A stretch of DNA of 64,000 nucleotides, taken from positions 1 through 64,000 of the forward strand of contig CADCGD010000008.1 in assembly GCA_902800925.1 (NCBI GenBank), written 5' to 3'. Both the position numbers and the translations under genes were made by a program. The notes below the pieces were generated by a model that was not told the DNA's origin, did not search any database, and worked only from the letters and a program-made list of their open reading frames with translations. This document shows, piece after piece, positions 49,246 through 58,855 of this stretch. Position 1 is the stretch's first letter. Each line of letters opens with the position of its first letter. The DNA comes from an uncultured Bacteroidales bacterium. GTDB lineage: Bacteria; Bacteroidota; Bacteroidia; Bacteroidales; Bacteroidaceae.

Positions 49246-50265
49246 CTATAGTTGTGCAACTTTTTGGTCTATTTTCTCTCTCCTGAGCGGATAATTGTTG
49301 CGCAATTGTTCAAATTGCGAAGCGTCAGCTTTCAGTTTCTGACTGTCAATCATCGGGTTATAGAGGTCGAGTGGACTTCCTGTGTACTTGAAGTCATTAG
49401 GCAACGCTGGTGGCGCTATTATTCCAGGATGTGGAAGACCAAAATGCTGACAGATGGCATCGATCACCATATTGTCGGCATTCGTCTTGCCGTCTGCTGA
49501 ATAACCAGCGATGTGCGGAGTACCGATGAATACCTTGTCGAGCAGGGCGGCATCAGGATGGGGCTCGTGTTCCCAGACATCGATGATGGCATCGCGCACG
49601 CGACCATCCTGTAAAGCCTGGAGGAGTGCCTGATTGTCAACTACTTCGCCACGGCTGGTATTTATAATATAAGGTACGCGCGGAAGACGATGGAAGAAGT
49701 CCTCATCAGCCATGTGCCAGGTAGCATATTGTCCTTCACGGGTCAGTGGCACATGGAAAGTAATCACCTCACAACGTCTCTCGATTTCGTCGAGAGAAAC
49801 GAAGGAAGGATTATCCAGCAACGGGTCACAGACAAGCACCTGCATGCCCAGTCGTTCTGCTACTGCCTTGACCTTGCTGCCCACATGTCCACAACCTACA
49901 ATGCCGATGGTGGACTCGTGAAGTGATAAGCCCTTCTGTTGTTCGAGCAACAGCAGAGCACACTCCACATACTGAGCTACAGAACCGGAGTTGCAACCAG
50001 GACAGTTCGTCCAGCGGATGCCAGCCTCCTGAAGCCATTGGGTATCGATATGGTCGTAGCCAATAGTGGCAGTTACCACCAGCTGTACCTTGCTACCCTC
50101 CAGCAGTTGGCGATTGCAACGGGTACGCGTCCTAACCACCAACACATCAGCGTCTCTGACATCGTCGGCAGTGATGGCAGCACCACTCAGAAAGACGGTC
50201 TCGTCAGCCAGCTGACAGATCGTCTCTCGGATATAAGGTATCTTGTCGTCGACAACAATCTTCAT
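49246..50265 (-). CDS. pdxB: Erythronate-4-phosphate dehydrogenase
   Basis: The 339-aa D-isomer-specific 2-hydroxyacid dehydrogenase has the NAD loop GIVGCGHVGSKVKAVAERLG. It begins KIVVDDKIPYIRETICQLAD, the PdxB form, and has IINTSRGEVVDNQALLQAL. It works in vitamin B6 synthesis. It is the last gene of the DUF4290-to-pdxB run, 9 nt after rseP, and the C-terminal domain of PdxB is present. Confidence 0.93.
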   Translation of the reverse strand: MKIVVDDKIPYIRETICQLADETVFLSGAAITADDVRDADVLVVRTRTRCNRQLLEGSKVQLVVTATIGYDHIDTQWLQEAGIRWTNCPGCNSGSVAQYVECALLLLEQQKGLSLHESTIGIVGCGHVGSKVKAVAERLGMQVLVCDPLLDNPSFVSLDEIERRCEVITFHVPLTREGQYATWHMADEDFFHRLPRVPYIINTSRGEVVDNQALLQALQDGRVRDAIIDVWEHEPHPDAALLDKVFIGTPHIAGYSADGKTNADNMVIDAICQHFGLPHPGIIAPPALPNDFKYTGSPLDLYNPMIDSQKLKADASQFEQLRNNYPLRREKIDQKVAQL

Positions 50266-50274
50266 GACAACAGT

Positions 50275-51645
50275 TTACATGATGCCCAGACCGCGCAGGA
50301 TATCATTGAGGTTGGCGACCACCAGCAAGAGCAGTACGATGCCAAAGCCAACATACTCAGCACGGATCATGAACTCCTCAGAAGGCTTGCGGCGGGTAAT
50401 CATCTCGTAGAGCAAGAACAGCACATGTCCACCATCCAGGGCGGGAATGGGCAGGATGTTCATGAAGGCGAGGATAATGCTTAGGAAAGCGGTCATACGC
50501 CAGAAGATGTACCAGTCCCATTCAGCAGGGAACAGGTTGCCGATGGTGCCAAAGCCTCCCAACGACTTCGCGCCCTCAGCGGTGAAGACGTATTTCAGGT
50601 CGTCAATATAGGTGCCCAGCACATGACAGCCATACTTCACACCTGCGGGGAAGCTCTCAAAGAAGCCATACTCCTGGGTGACAGGCTTATATAGGTCTGC
50701 CATACTCTGAATGGCGAATCCTAATTTCAGGTCGGGGGTCAGCGTGACAGCGGTGGTATCAACACGTGCATCGTTGCCGAAAGCAATAACCACAGTACGC
50801 GCCTTCAGACTGTCAGCAGCCGTCTTAGAGGTGAGCAACAAGTCCTGACGACGTCCCAACTGATTGATGAACTCATTGTAAGAGTCAATAGGCGCGCCAT
50901 TGAAGGCCAGAATCTTGTCACCTTTCTTCATGCCTATCTTGGCTGCTGGAGTACCTGGCAAAACACTGTCTACAACAGCAGGCATCAAGGGACGCACAAA
51001 GGCAGGGTCGGCCTTGAACATGTTCAGCATGTTCAATTCACCAGGCATATTGATGCTCATGGCTTTACCATCACGGATAATGTCGACACGCTTGGCCTCA
51101 GAGATGTCACGATAGAGGTCAGCACTGAAATCCTTGAAGGCACGCTTGTCTGTTCCTATCAGGATATCGCCGTCCTTGAAGCCATAGCTCTTGGCTTCCT
51201 GGTTGAACTTCATACCCAGCGTCATGTCCTTGACAGGGATATAGGTTTCGCCCCAGTAGAACAGAATCATCGAGTAGATGAACAGTGCCAGCAGGAAGTT
51301 GACGAGTACACCACCAATCATCACCAGCAGTCGTTGCCAAGCGGGTTTGGTGCGGAACTCCCAAGGTTGGGCAGGACGCTTCATCTGCTCCGTATCGAAG
51401 CTCTCGTCAATCATACCCGATATCTTGCAGTAGCCACCTAAGGGAATCCAGCCGATACCATACTCGGTATCGCTGTTCTTGGGTTTGAACTTAAACAGAC
51501 TGAACTTCCAGTCAAAGAACATGTAGAACTTCTCTACGCGTATGCCAAACAGTTTGGCAAAGAAGAAGTGGCCACCCTCATGCAGCAATATCAGTATAGA
51601 CAGTGCCAGAATGAGCTGTGCCAGTTTAATCAAAAAAATCTCCAT
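50275..51645 (-). CDS. rseP: RseP-type site-2 membrane metalloprotease
   Basis: The 456-aa membrane protease has the zinc motif LHEGGHFFFAK (His22, Glu23, His26) and the second motif NILPIPALDGGH, with two PDZ-type regions between (TPAAKIGMKKGDKILAFNG is clear). S2P proteases cleave membrane-bound regulators such as anti-sigma factors. It is followed by pdxB and preceded by dxr across a large heptamer array. Confidence 0.93.
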   Translation of the reverse strand: MEIFLIKLAQLILALSILILLHEGGHFFFAKLFGIRVEKFYMFFDWKFSLFKFKPKNSDTEYGIGWIPLGGYCKISGMIDESFDTEQMKRPAQPWEFRTKPAWQRLLVMIGGVLVNFLLALFIYSMILFYWGETYIPVKDMTLGMKFNQEAKSYGFKDGDILIGTDKRAFKDFSADLYRDISEAKRVDIIRDGKAMSINMPGELNMLNMFKADPAFVRPLMPAVVDSVLPGTPAAKIGMKKGDKILAFNGAPIDSYNEFINQLGRRQDLLLTSKTAADSLKARTVVIAFGNDARVDTTAVTLTPDLKLGFAIQSMADLYKPVTQEYGFFESFPAGVKYGCHVLGTYIDDLKYVFTAEGAKSLGGFGTIGNLFPAEWDWYIFWRMTAFLSIILAFMNILPIPALDGGHVLFLLYEMITRRKPSEEFMIRAEYVGFGIVLLLLVVANLNDILRGLGIM

Positions 51646-51647
51646 TA

Positions 51648-51724
51648 TTAACTCTTAACTCTTAACTCTTAACTCTTAACTCTTAATTCTTAACTCTTAA
51701 CTCTTAATTCTTAACTCTTAACTT
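51648..51724. repeat. Heptamer array TTAACTC x11 (rseP-dxr gap)
   Basis: Eleven units of TTAACTC, with TTAATTC variants, fill the whole 72-bp gap and overlap the dxr stop. This is the longest array in the window. Confidence 0.95.
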
Positions 51725-52881
51725 TTCAATAGCTCTGCTGCTATGCGACGTGCTTCAGCATCCGTCTGGATATAGATGTCGTAGTCGGGATTAGTGCTGA
51801 ACGTGCAGCGCTGCATGGTCTCAGCAATGACATCGCTCATCTGCAGGAAACCGCAACGGTCCTCCAAGAAGGCACGATTGACGATCTCGTTGGCGGCATT
51901 GACGATACACGGCATATTGCCACCCTTCTTGATGGCCTCGAAGGCCAGTGCCAGACAGCGGAACTTCTTCAGATCAGGCTCAAAGAACTCTAGTGGATGG
52001 GCAAACAGGTCCAAGCGGTCGCCACTCAGCGACAGGCGCTGGGGGAATGAGAAGGCATACTGGATAGGCAGACGCATGTCGGGAACACCCAGCTGAGCCT
52101 TGACAGCACCATCGTGGAACTGTACGGCACTATGTACGATACTCTGCGGATGTACCAGCACCTGTATCTGACTGGCCTCAACACCAAAGAGCCATTTGGC
52201 CTCGATGACCTCAAAGCCTTTGTTCATCATGGTGGCTGAGTCGATGGTAATCTTTGCACCCATGTCCCATGTCGGATGGCGCAGGGCATCGGCCTTAGTC
52301 ACCGTCTCCAACTGTTTCATATCGAAGTTACGGAACGGACCGCCACTGGCAGTCAGCAGTATCTTCTCAATGGGATTGTCGTCCTCGCCTACCAAACTCT
52401 GGAAGATGGCGGAATGTTCGCTGTCGACAGGCAGGATGGGCGTGTGGTGCTGCTGGGCCAGTTGCAGAATCATCTCACCAGCCACCACCAGTGTCTCCTT
52501 GTTAGCCAGGGCGATGGCTTTGTGGGCCTTGATGGCATGAATGGTGGGCGACAGTCCAGCAAAGCCGACCATCGCTGTCAATACCACATCAATGGGGATG
52601 GCTTCCACTATTTCATCGAGCGCCTGCTTACCAGCATACACCTTTACATCGGGCATGTCACTCATCAGACTTTTCAGTTCGTCATAGCGCTGTTCGTTGG
52701 CAATGACGATGGCGGCAGGCTTGAACTGATGGGCTTGCTGAGCCAGCAGTTCTACCTTGTTATTGGCTGTCAGGCAATAAACCTCATAGAGGTCGCTGTG
52801 TTCAGCGATAACCTCCAAGGCTTGTGTGCCTATCGACCCCGTAGAGCCGAGGATAGCTATTTGTTTCTTCCTATTTTTCAT
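51718..52881 (-). CDS. dxr: 1-deoxy-D-xylulose 5-phosphate reductoisomerase
   Basis: The 387-aa enzyme is the committed step of the MEP isoprenoid pathway. It has the NADPH loop AILGSTGSIGTQALEVI, SEHSAIFQSL and TASGGPFRNF; GAKITIDSATMMNKGFEVIE is the metal-site region. Length is normal. It is followed by rseP, as in many bacteria. Confidence 0.96.
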   Translation of the reverse strand: MKNRKKQIAILGSTGSIGTQALEVIAEHSDLYEVYCLTANNKVELLAQQAHQFKPAAIVIANEQRYDELKSLMSDMPDVKVYAGKQALDEIVEAIPIDVVLTAMVGFAGLSPTIHAIKAHKAIALANKETLVVAGEMILQLAQQHHTPILPVDSEHSAIFQSLVGEDDNPIEKILLTASGGPFRNFDMKQLETVTKADALRHPTWDMGAKITIDSATMMNKGFEVIEAKWLFGVEASQIQVLVHPQSIVHSAVQFHDGAVKAQLGVPDMRLPIQYAFSFPQRLSLSGDRLDLFAHPLEFFEPDLKKFRCLALAFEAIKKGGNMPCIVNAANEIVNRAFLEDRCGFLQMSDVIAETMQRCTFSTNPDYDIYIQTDAEARRIAAELLKS

Positions 52882-52883
52882 TT

Positions 52884-52918
52884 TTCACTATTCACTATTC
52901 ACTATTCACTATTCACTA
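52884..52918. repeat. Heptamer array TTCACTA x5 (dxr-rimM gap)
   Basis: Five TTCACTA units run into the rimM stop codon and are followed by GCGTAGCGCC. Confidence 0.9.
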
Positions 52919-53452
52919 GCGTAGCGCCAGCAGTCCTTGTGGGATGTTCATCTTTATTTGTTGCTGTCCAGCGTCAATCACCTCTATGAGGTCATCGCTG
53001 GCAGGTATCAAGGTGCCGTCTTCCAGTTCAAACAGGATGTTGGCGGTGCTGTCGTCGATGGCAGCAATGTGTCCAATGGTTTTCCCATTGGAGATATCGA
53101 TAATTTCAAAACCCACCAACATAGACAGCGAGGGCATCTCGTCGCCTTCCTCTGCCAGTGCACGTGGGAAGAAGACATCGCAGCCCGTCAGCTCCTGAGC
53201 ACGCTGCTGGGTATCAACACCCTTGAACTTCACCAGACAGATAGTGTCGCTGCGGAAGCGGTATTCCTCCATAAAGAAAGGTACCAAGATGCCGTCGATG
53301 TCGAGTATCAGGTAGTCGGCATCCACACGGTCGAAGATGTCGTCGTCAAATTGAAACGATACCTCGCCCTTGACACCGTGGGCCTTACCCAATCGGCCTA
53401 TCTTGTAAACTTCCTCTGCTTTTATCATGGGATTAATGGGTTTAGTGGGCAC
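52916..53452 (-). CDS. rimM: Ribosome maturation factor RimM
   Basis: The 178-aa protein helps 30S assembly. It has YKIGRLGKAHGVKGEVSFQF at the N-terminus and a PRC-barrel-like C-terminus (LVGFEIIDISNGKTIGHI). It shares one nt with the murA stop side (53452). The last codons (LLALR) read into the heptamer array. Confidence 0.93.
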   Translation of the reverse strand: MPTKPINPMIKAEEVYKIGRLGKAHGVKGEVSFQFDDDIFDRVDADYLILDIDGILVPFFMEEYRFRSDTICLVKFKGVDTQQRAQELTGCDVFFPRALAEEGDEMPSLSMLVGFEIIDISNGKTIGHIAAIDDSTANILFELEDGTLIPASDDLIEVIDAGQQQIKMNIPQGLLALR

Positions 53453-54756
53453 TATGGGAGACGCTCGATGTGAGCCCCCAGCGCATTGAGACGATGCTCA
53501 ATATCCTCGTAGCCTCGGTCTATCTGTTCGATGTTGCTGATGAGGCTGGTGCCGTTGGCACTCATCGCTGCTATCAGCAGAGCGATACCTGCACGGATAT
53601 CGGGACTCGACATCCTGCTGCCGCGCAACTGGCGCTGGCGGTCGTGACCTACGACGACGGCACGATGCGGGTCGCAGAGAATAATCTGTGCACCCATGTC
53701 TATCAGTCGGTCTACGAAGAACAGTCGACTCTCGAACATCTTCTGGTGGAACAGCACAGAGCCACGCCCCTGTGTAGCTACCACGATGAGTACGCTGAGC
53801 AGGTCGGGGGTCAGTCCGGGCCACGGTGCATCAGCCAGCGTCATGATGGTGCCGTCAATGAAGGAGTCGACGACATAGTGCTTCTGGTGGGGTATATAGA
53901 GGTCGTCACCTTCCTCCTCTACCTTCACACCCAGTCGGCGGAAGGCATCGGGAATGATGCCGAGGTTTTTCAGTGAACAGTCCTTGATGCGGACGCCATT
54001 GCCACACATGGCTGCCATACCGATAAACGAGCCTACCTCAATCATGTCGGGCAACAGGGTATGGTCAGCACCTTGCAGGGTCTTGACACCTTCAATGGTC
54101 AACAGGTTCGAGCCAATGCCACTAATCTTGGCACCCATCTTGCTCAGCATGTGACACAACTGCTGGATATAGGGCTCGCAGGCTGCATTGTAGATGGTGG
54201 TAGTACCCTCGGCCATCGTGGCAGCCATAATGATGTTGGCCGTACCCGTCACAGAGGCTTCGTCCAACAACATATAAGCTCCCTTCAGTCGCTTGGCAAA
54301 GAGTTCGTAGACGTCGCGGTTCTTTATTTGGCGGAACTTAGCACCCAACTTCTGGAAACCCAGGAAGTGAGTATCCAGACGACGGCGCCCGATCTTGTCA
54401 CCACCGGGCTTGGCGATGACGGCTTTGCCCATACGGGCCAACAGCGGTCCAATCATCATCACCGAGCCACGCAGCTGGGCACATTTCTGCACGAACTCGT
54501 CGCTCTCCAGAAAGTCCATGTTCAAGGTGTCGGCTTGGAAAGTATAGCTATTGCCGTCTTTCTGTACCTTCACGCCGATGTCTTTCAACAGTTGGATGAG
54601 GTTGTTGACGTCGCGGATGTTAGGGATGTTGTGTATGGTCACTGCCTCACTCGTCAGCAGTGTGGCACAAATCACCTGCAGGGCTTCGTTCTTGGCGCCT
54701 TGCGGTCTGATTTCGCCACTGAGCAGGTGGCCACCCTCTATCTTGAATGATGCCAT
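53452..54756 (-). CDS. murA: UDP-N-acetylglucosamine 1-carboxyvinyltransferase
   Basis: The 434-aa enzyme starts peptidoglycan synthesis by adding enolpyruvate to UDP-GlcNAc. It has RPQGAKNEALQVICATLL and the flexible loop AKPGGDKIGRRRLDTHF. The loop residue that is Cys in Escherichia coli MurA (GGCAIG, Cys115) is Asp120 here, the change known to make MurA insensitive to fosfomycin. It also has RAGIALLIAAMSANGTS. Fused tightly to rimM and 3 nt from DUF4290. Confidence 0.96.
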   Translation of the reverse strand: MASFKIEGGHLLSGEIRPQGAKNEALQVICATLLTSEAVTIHNIPNIRDVNNLIQLLKDIGVKVQKDGNSYTFQADTLNMDFLESDEFVQKCAQLRGSVMMIGPLLARMGKAVIAKPGGDKIGRRRLDTHFLGFQKLGAKFRQIKNRDVYELFAKRLKGAYMLLDEASVTGTANIIMAATMAEGTTTIYNAACEPYIQQLCHMLSKMGAKISGIGSNLLTIEGVKTLQGADHTLLPDMIEVGSFIGMAAMCGNGVRIKDCSLKNLGIIPDAFRRLGVKVEEEGDDLYIPHQKHYVVDSFIDGTIMTLADAPWPGLTPDLLSVLIVVATQGRGSVLFHQKMFESRLFFVDRLIDMGAQIILCDPHRAVVVGHDRQRQLRGSRMSSPDIRAGIALLIAAMSANGTSLISNIEQIDRGYEDIEHRLNALGAHIERLP

Positions 54757-54759
54757 ATA

Positions 54760-55371
54760 TTACTTCCTTTTCTTGCGCTTGCCATTACCACTGTCTGGAA
54801 CAATAGCATCGATGTGGTCAAAACGGAACGAAGAGAGATCCAGCTGAATCTTGCCATCGGTAAAGCGTGCCAAGTCGTCGGCCACCTTCTCGTCGTCGAC
54901 AGAACCATGACTCCACGTCATCAAGTCACGCTTCATCTGGTTGGCTGTCAGACGGACTAGTTCGTCGCGCTCAACACCCTCCGGCATGGTCTTCAAACGT
55001 TCGAAGACCTCCATGAGCAACCGACCATAGTGACGCATGCGTGACTGCCCGTTGGGTGAAGGGCGTTTCATCGGAGCAGGCTTTGCCAAGATGTTTTCTG
55101 CCTCACTCATATCATAGGGCCAGTCAATGTCGAGTTGTTTGCGACTCATCAGGTAGAGGTGGTCCCAAAGGGTCTGCTCGTAGTCTTCACCCTCACGAAC
55201 CTGTGGGTTCTTCATCTCCATCTGGTGGATGATAGCATAAGCACAACGCATGCGCTCCTCTTTGGTGGGCAACGCAATGGCCACATCAATCATCTTCTGT
55301 ATCTCACGTCCGTACTCAGTCATCACGAGTTTCTCGCGTGCCGTGTTATAGTCTAATCCTTTTATATCCAT
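54760..55371 (-). CDS. DUF4290 protein
   Basis: The 203-aa cytoplasmic protein of a Bacteroidota-restricted family has YNTAREKLVMTEYGREIQKM, VREGEDYEQTLWDHLYLMSR and a C-terminal lysine-rich tail (NGKRKKRK). Its position before murA and rimM is conserved in the phylum. Function unknown; linkage suggests a role in cell growth or envelope work, which is only inference. Confidence 0.85.
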   Translation of the reverse strand: MDIKGLDYNTAREKLVMTEYGREIQKMIDVAIALPTKEERMRCAYAIIHQMEMKNPQVREGEDYEQTLWDHLYLMSRKQLDIDWPYDMSEAENILAKPAPMKRPSPNGQSRMRHYGRLLMEVFERLKTMPEGVERDELVRLTANQMKRDLMTWSHGSVDDEKVADDLARFTDGKIQLDLSSFRFDHIDAIVPDSGNGKRKKRK

Positions 55372-55377
55372 ATTTTC

Positions 55378-55413
55378 TTTAACTTCTTTAACTCCTTTAA
55401 CTTCTTTAACTCC
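55378..55413. repeat. 9-mer array TTTAACTTC x4 (DUF4290-tsaB gap)
   Basis: TTTAACTTC, TTTAACTCC, TTTAACTTC, TTTAACTCC, directly before the tsaB stop. The unit is the reverse complement of the one at 19679. Confidence 0.85.
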
Positions 55414-56109
55414 TCAAAGCAATGGCTTTGCCTTAATTGCTACGAAGTCCTTCAGGTAGAAGGGCACGAAGTAGGCCACATCCTCAAACTGCTCGTTCAG
55501 GAAACGCTTCTCAGCCAGCGGCATCATCCACTTAGCCAGTGGTTCGATACCATCGATGTAATGGGCATTGGGGTGTTTAATAATTTCCATGCATTTTTTT
55601 GCGCCATTGCCGAAGAAGTAGATGGGGCGTTCATCAAGCCATTGCTTATACGTCTCTTCTGTTACCACATCAGCGCCTACAGGACGCACCTCTTTCAGTG
55701 TACGGTCGTAGAGGGCAGAATAGACTTCCATTCTGCGGGCATCAATCATCGGACACAGTAACGCATGCTCTTCCTGTATGGTCTCTCTCAGCAATACGGG
55801 AACACACATCAGTTCCAGCGTGGGCACAGCTATCAACTTCAGGTCACGACCATAGCAGATGCCCTTGGCCATCGACACACCGATGCGCAGACCCGTATAA
55901 GAACCAGGGCCGCAGCTCACGGCAACACCATCAAACGGGATGGCGTGACTGTCAGTAAACGACAAAGCCTCATCGACCATGCGTCCTAACTGCTCGGCAC
56001 CAGCGCCCTTTTCTCCATGCTGGGTCTCTTCATAGATGCACTGTCCATCTTCGCTGACAGCTACCGAACAAGCGTTTGTACTCGTCTCTATATGTAATAT
56101 GCAAGCCAC
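55414..56109 (-). CDS. tsaB: tRNA t6A synthesis protein TsaB
   Basis: The 231-aa ASKHA-fold protein partners TsaD/TsaE to make threonylcarbamoyl-adenosine in tRNA. It has ILHIETSTNACSVAVSEDGQ and AVSCGPGSYTGLRIGVSMAK. Length is normal. A -7 TACCTTTG at 56152-56159 lies upstream, so it probably heads the run to pdxB. Confidence 0.93.
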   Translation of the reverse strand: MACILHIETSTNACSVAVSEDGQCIYEETQHGEKGAGAEQLGRMVDEALSFTDSHAIPFDGVAVSCGPGSYTGLRIGVSMAKGICYGRDLKLIAVPTLELMCVPVLLRETIQEEHALLCPMIDARRMEVYSALYDRTLKEVRPVGADVVTEETYKQWLDERPIYFFGNGAKKCMEIIKHPNAHYIDGIEPLAKWMMPLAEKRFLNEQFEDVAYFVPFYLKDFVAIKAKPLL

Positions 56110-56243
56110 TTTTATATACTTTTTGACAAATTACTGTTTACAATTAGCGTACAAAGGTAAACAAAAGTGAGCGAAAAACCAAATTTTCACCCACTTTTAC
56201 CATTCTTTCACACCTCTTTCTTAGGTATAACGCTTTTACCAAA

Positions 56244-57389
56244 TCATAAATGTTTACGAAAGAAGTCAGCTACGCGTTGCTGAGCCTTCACGGGACAGCT
56301 ATGAGGCATGTCCCACAGTTCTGTCTCCAACATGCGGTCTGCTCCTTGCGACTGCCATACATCATGCATGGTACGGAACGCCTTCTCAACACCAGGTACG
56401 GGAAAGAGCTTATCCTGTGAGCCATTGATGAAGAGCATTGCTTTGGGACAGGCAATGCTGGCAATGTGCGGATAGTCCAGCCACCGGCGCAGGCCCGGCA
56501 GGCAGTTGGCAAAGCCACCATTCTCCGTACGCTTGTACTTAAACGACATTTGCTCATCGGTGGTCACCATCCAACAAATGGAAGCTGCGGCCTTGATATA
56601 GTCGGACAATGCTGCCAGCATCCAGGCACGATAGGCCCCCATCGACCAACCCGTACAGCCTATCTTCGTAGCATCTACCTCTGGCTGCTGAGCCAACCAC
56701 TCAGTAGCTGCCAGATCGTCATAGGTCATATAGGCAGACAGGTCGATGCCATACATCATCATGTTGCCAGCAATCATGTCATACTTGTCGCGTCGTGGAC
56801 CCTCTTGTTGACCACGTTCTCCCCACATGGGAGCATCGGTAGCCAACACCACATAACCTTGTTTAGCCAGATAGTCGCCAAAATACTGACCACCATAGCC
56901 ATTGAGCCACTCGTCGGCATCCTTGACGACTGTCGAGTCTTCACAGGCCAACGGACGAACCATTTTCTCTTTACCTATAAACAGGTGCCCACCATGGTCG
57001 TGCAACACGTTAACTGCAGGAAAAGGGCCCATTCCATCGGGAATTAGCAGATAAGCAGGCACCGTATAGTAGCGACTGAGACGAAGGTAAAGTTTACGAG
57101 CCCGATAGCCATCACGCTGTTCCTCATAAACGACTTCGGCCGAATAGCCGTTAACAGCCTTGGGTGGAGCAGAGAGCATGCAGTCGAAAACTTTCTGACG
57201 CGCCACCTGTCGCCACTCGTTGAAATCGGTGATTTTGCTGTTGCCCCATGCCAACGGATACGTCAAATCAGCAATCAGGGAATCAGCATAGACTGGCAGG
57301 TTACGCTTGAATTCATAGCGCACCCTTCCCTGCCCACACGCGACTTGCACGCAGAGCAAAAATAATCCAACTATTCCAATAATACGCAT
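56244..57389 (-). CDS. Exported alpha/beta-hydrolase (acetyl-xylan-esterase-like)
   Basis: The 381-aa protein has a signal peptide (MRIIGIVGLFLLCVQVACGQ) and the catalytic residues Ser in GCTGWSMGAYRAW, Asp in FINGSQDKLFPV and His in DMPHSCPVKAQ. NVLHDHGGHLFIGKEKM is the oxyanion region. The layout matches large acetyl-esterases/dienelactone-hydrolase-type enzymes of plant-polymer users. It stands alone. The substrate is not certain. Confidence 0.8.
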   Translation of the reverse strand: MRIIGIVGLFLLCVQVACGQGRVRYEFKRNLPVYADSLIADLTYPLAWGNSKITDFNEWRQVARQKVFDCMLSAPPKAVNGYSAEVVYEEQRDGYRARKLYLRLSRYYTVPAYLLIPDGMGPFPAVNVLHDHGGHLFIGKEKMVRPLACEDSTVVKDADEWLNGYGGQYFGDYLAKQGYVVLATDAPMWGERGQQEGPRRDKYDMIAGNMMMYGIDLSAYMTYDDLAATEWLAQQPEVDATKIGCTGWSMGAYRAWMLAALSDYIKAAASICWMVTTDEQMSFKYKRTENGGFANCLPGLRRWLDYPHIASIACPKAMLFINGSQDKLFPVPGVEKAFRTMHDVWQSQGADRMLETELWDMPHSCPVKAQQRVADFFRKHL

Positions 57390-57424
57390 GACCCTTCTTC
57401 AGGATTCATCGCCACAGACGACAA

Positions 57425-57778
57425 TTACTTCAAGAGCTTATCGATGGTCTGCAGACAGTCAGCAGCACTAACAGGCTTAGCAAGGAATGCATCACAACCT
57501 GCCTCCATAGCCTGGTGGCGATCGGTGTCAAAAGCATTGGCGGTAAGTGCCACAATCGGTAAGTTGGGCAACATTCCCTTGATCTGCTTGGTCGCTGTCA
57601 AACCATCCATCCTGGGCATCTTCAGGTCCATCAATATCAGGTCGGGATGCTCAGTAGATGCCTTATCTACAGCTTCTTGTCCATCACTAGCGCGCAAGAA
57701 CTCATAATGGCCCTTGAGAATAAAAGTCATCAACAGATAATTACTATCATTGTCTTCTGCAACAAGGATACGTTTCAT
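57425..57778 (-). CDS. Stand-alone response-regulator receiver protein
   Basis: The 117-aa CheY-like protein has VAEDNDSN (Glu8, Asp9), the phospho-Asp51 in LILMDLKMPRMDGL, Thr79 in VALTANAF and Lys101 in FLAKPVSA. It has no output domain, so it acts through a protein partner or as a phosphorelay intermediate. No kinase gene is near. The -7 TACTTTTG is at 57813-57820. Confidence 0.92.
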   Translation of the reverse strand: MKRILVAEDNDSNYLLMTFILKGHYEFLRASDGQEAVDKASTEHPDLILMDLKMPRMDGLTATKQIKGMLPNLPIVALTANAFDTDRHQAMEAGCDAFLAKPVSAADCLQTIDKLLK

Positions 57779-57840
57779 AGGTTTTTACTTTAATATTTTC
57801 GTTAATAGATTACAAAAGTAACATTTTTATCTGAAATTCC

Positions 57841-57871
57841 TTGTGTGTTTGCAACTTTTTAACTAATTTTG
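57841..57871 (+). promoter_or_regulatory. Promoter of metF-holB
   Basis: TTG (57841-57843), 20 nt, TAATTTTG (57864-57871). Confidence 0.8.
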
Positions 57872-57898
57872 TAGCTTATAAGTGGTTTAGAGACTATC

Positions 57899-58855
57899 AT
57901 GACAGTAGCAGACTATATCAAACTCAATACCGACGAGAAGCGTTTTTCCTTTGAAGTGCTGCCACCCTTAAAGGGCAATGGCACGGAAGGATTGTTTAAG
58001 ACCATCGACAAGTTGGCCGCATTCAATCCTGCCTTCATCAACATCACAACGCACCACTCGGAATATGTCTACAAGGAGTTGGACAACGGACAATACGAGC
58101 GACAGCGCATCCGCCGTCGTCCAGGCACCATCGCCATAGCAGCTGCCATTCAGCATCGCTATGACATCCCCGTGGAGCCCCATGTGATCTGTAGTGGACA
58201 GACCATCGAACAGATAGAGTACGAGCTGTTGGACCTACAGTTTCTGGGCATTCGCAACCTGATGCTGTTGCGTGGTGACAAGGCCAAGGAAGACAGCCAA
58301 TTTACGCCAACGCCAGGCGGACATGCCCACACCACAGACCTCATCCGTCAGGTAGCACGCTTCAACGAGGGTTACTTTGCTGACGGCACTCCGATTAAGA
58401 ATCCGGGTCCGAAGTTTGACTTCGGTGTGGCCTGCTATCCAGAGAAACACGAGGAAGCACCCAACCTGGAGCGTGACATGGAGTATCTGAAACAAAAGCA
58501 AGACTTGGGTGCACAATATGCCGTTACCCAGCTATTTTTTGACAATCAGAAATACTTCGACTTCGTCAAGAAAGCCCGTGAGATGGGCATCACCATCCCC
58601 ATTGTGCCAGGCATCAAACCCATGGCGAAACTCAGTCAGTTGACAGTGGTTCCCAAGACGTTCCACTGCGACATCCCTGAGGCACTGGCCAAAGAGATTG
58701 TGAAGTGCAAGACCGACGAGCAGGCTCGCCAGTTGGGTATCGAGTGGACTACCGCACAGTGCCAAGAGCTCTACAATGCCGGTATTCATAACATCCACTT
58801 CTACACGGTGTCAGCTGTTGACTCTGTGGCAGAAATCGCAAAACGATTGCTATAA
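57899..58855 (+). CDS. metF: Methylenetetrahydrofolate reductase
   Basis: The 318-aa flavoenzyme supplies methyl-THF for methionine. It has RFSFEVLPPLKGNG with the catalytic Glu, NITTHHSEY, NLMLLRGDKAKED, and FGVACYPEKHEEAP. Length is normal. Its TAA stop shares an A with the holB ATG, a 1-nt overlap. Confidence 0.96.
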   Translation: MTVADYIKLNTDEKRFSFEVLPPLKGNGTEGLFKTIDKLAAFNPAFINITTHHSEYVYKELDNGQYERQRIRRRPGTIAIAAAIQHRYDIPVEPHVICSGQTIEQIEYELLDLQFLGIRNLMLLRGDKAKEDSQFTPTPGGHAHTTDLIRQVARFNEGYFADGTPIKNPGPKFDFGVACYPEKHEEAPNLERDMEYLKQKQDLGAQYAVTQLFFDNQKYFDFVKKAREMGITIPIVPGIKPMAKLSQLTVVPKTFHCDIPEALAKEIVKCKTDEQARQLGIEWTTAQCQELYNAGIHNIHFYTVSAVDSVAEIAKRLL

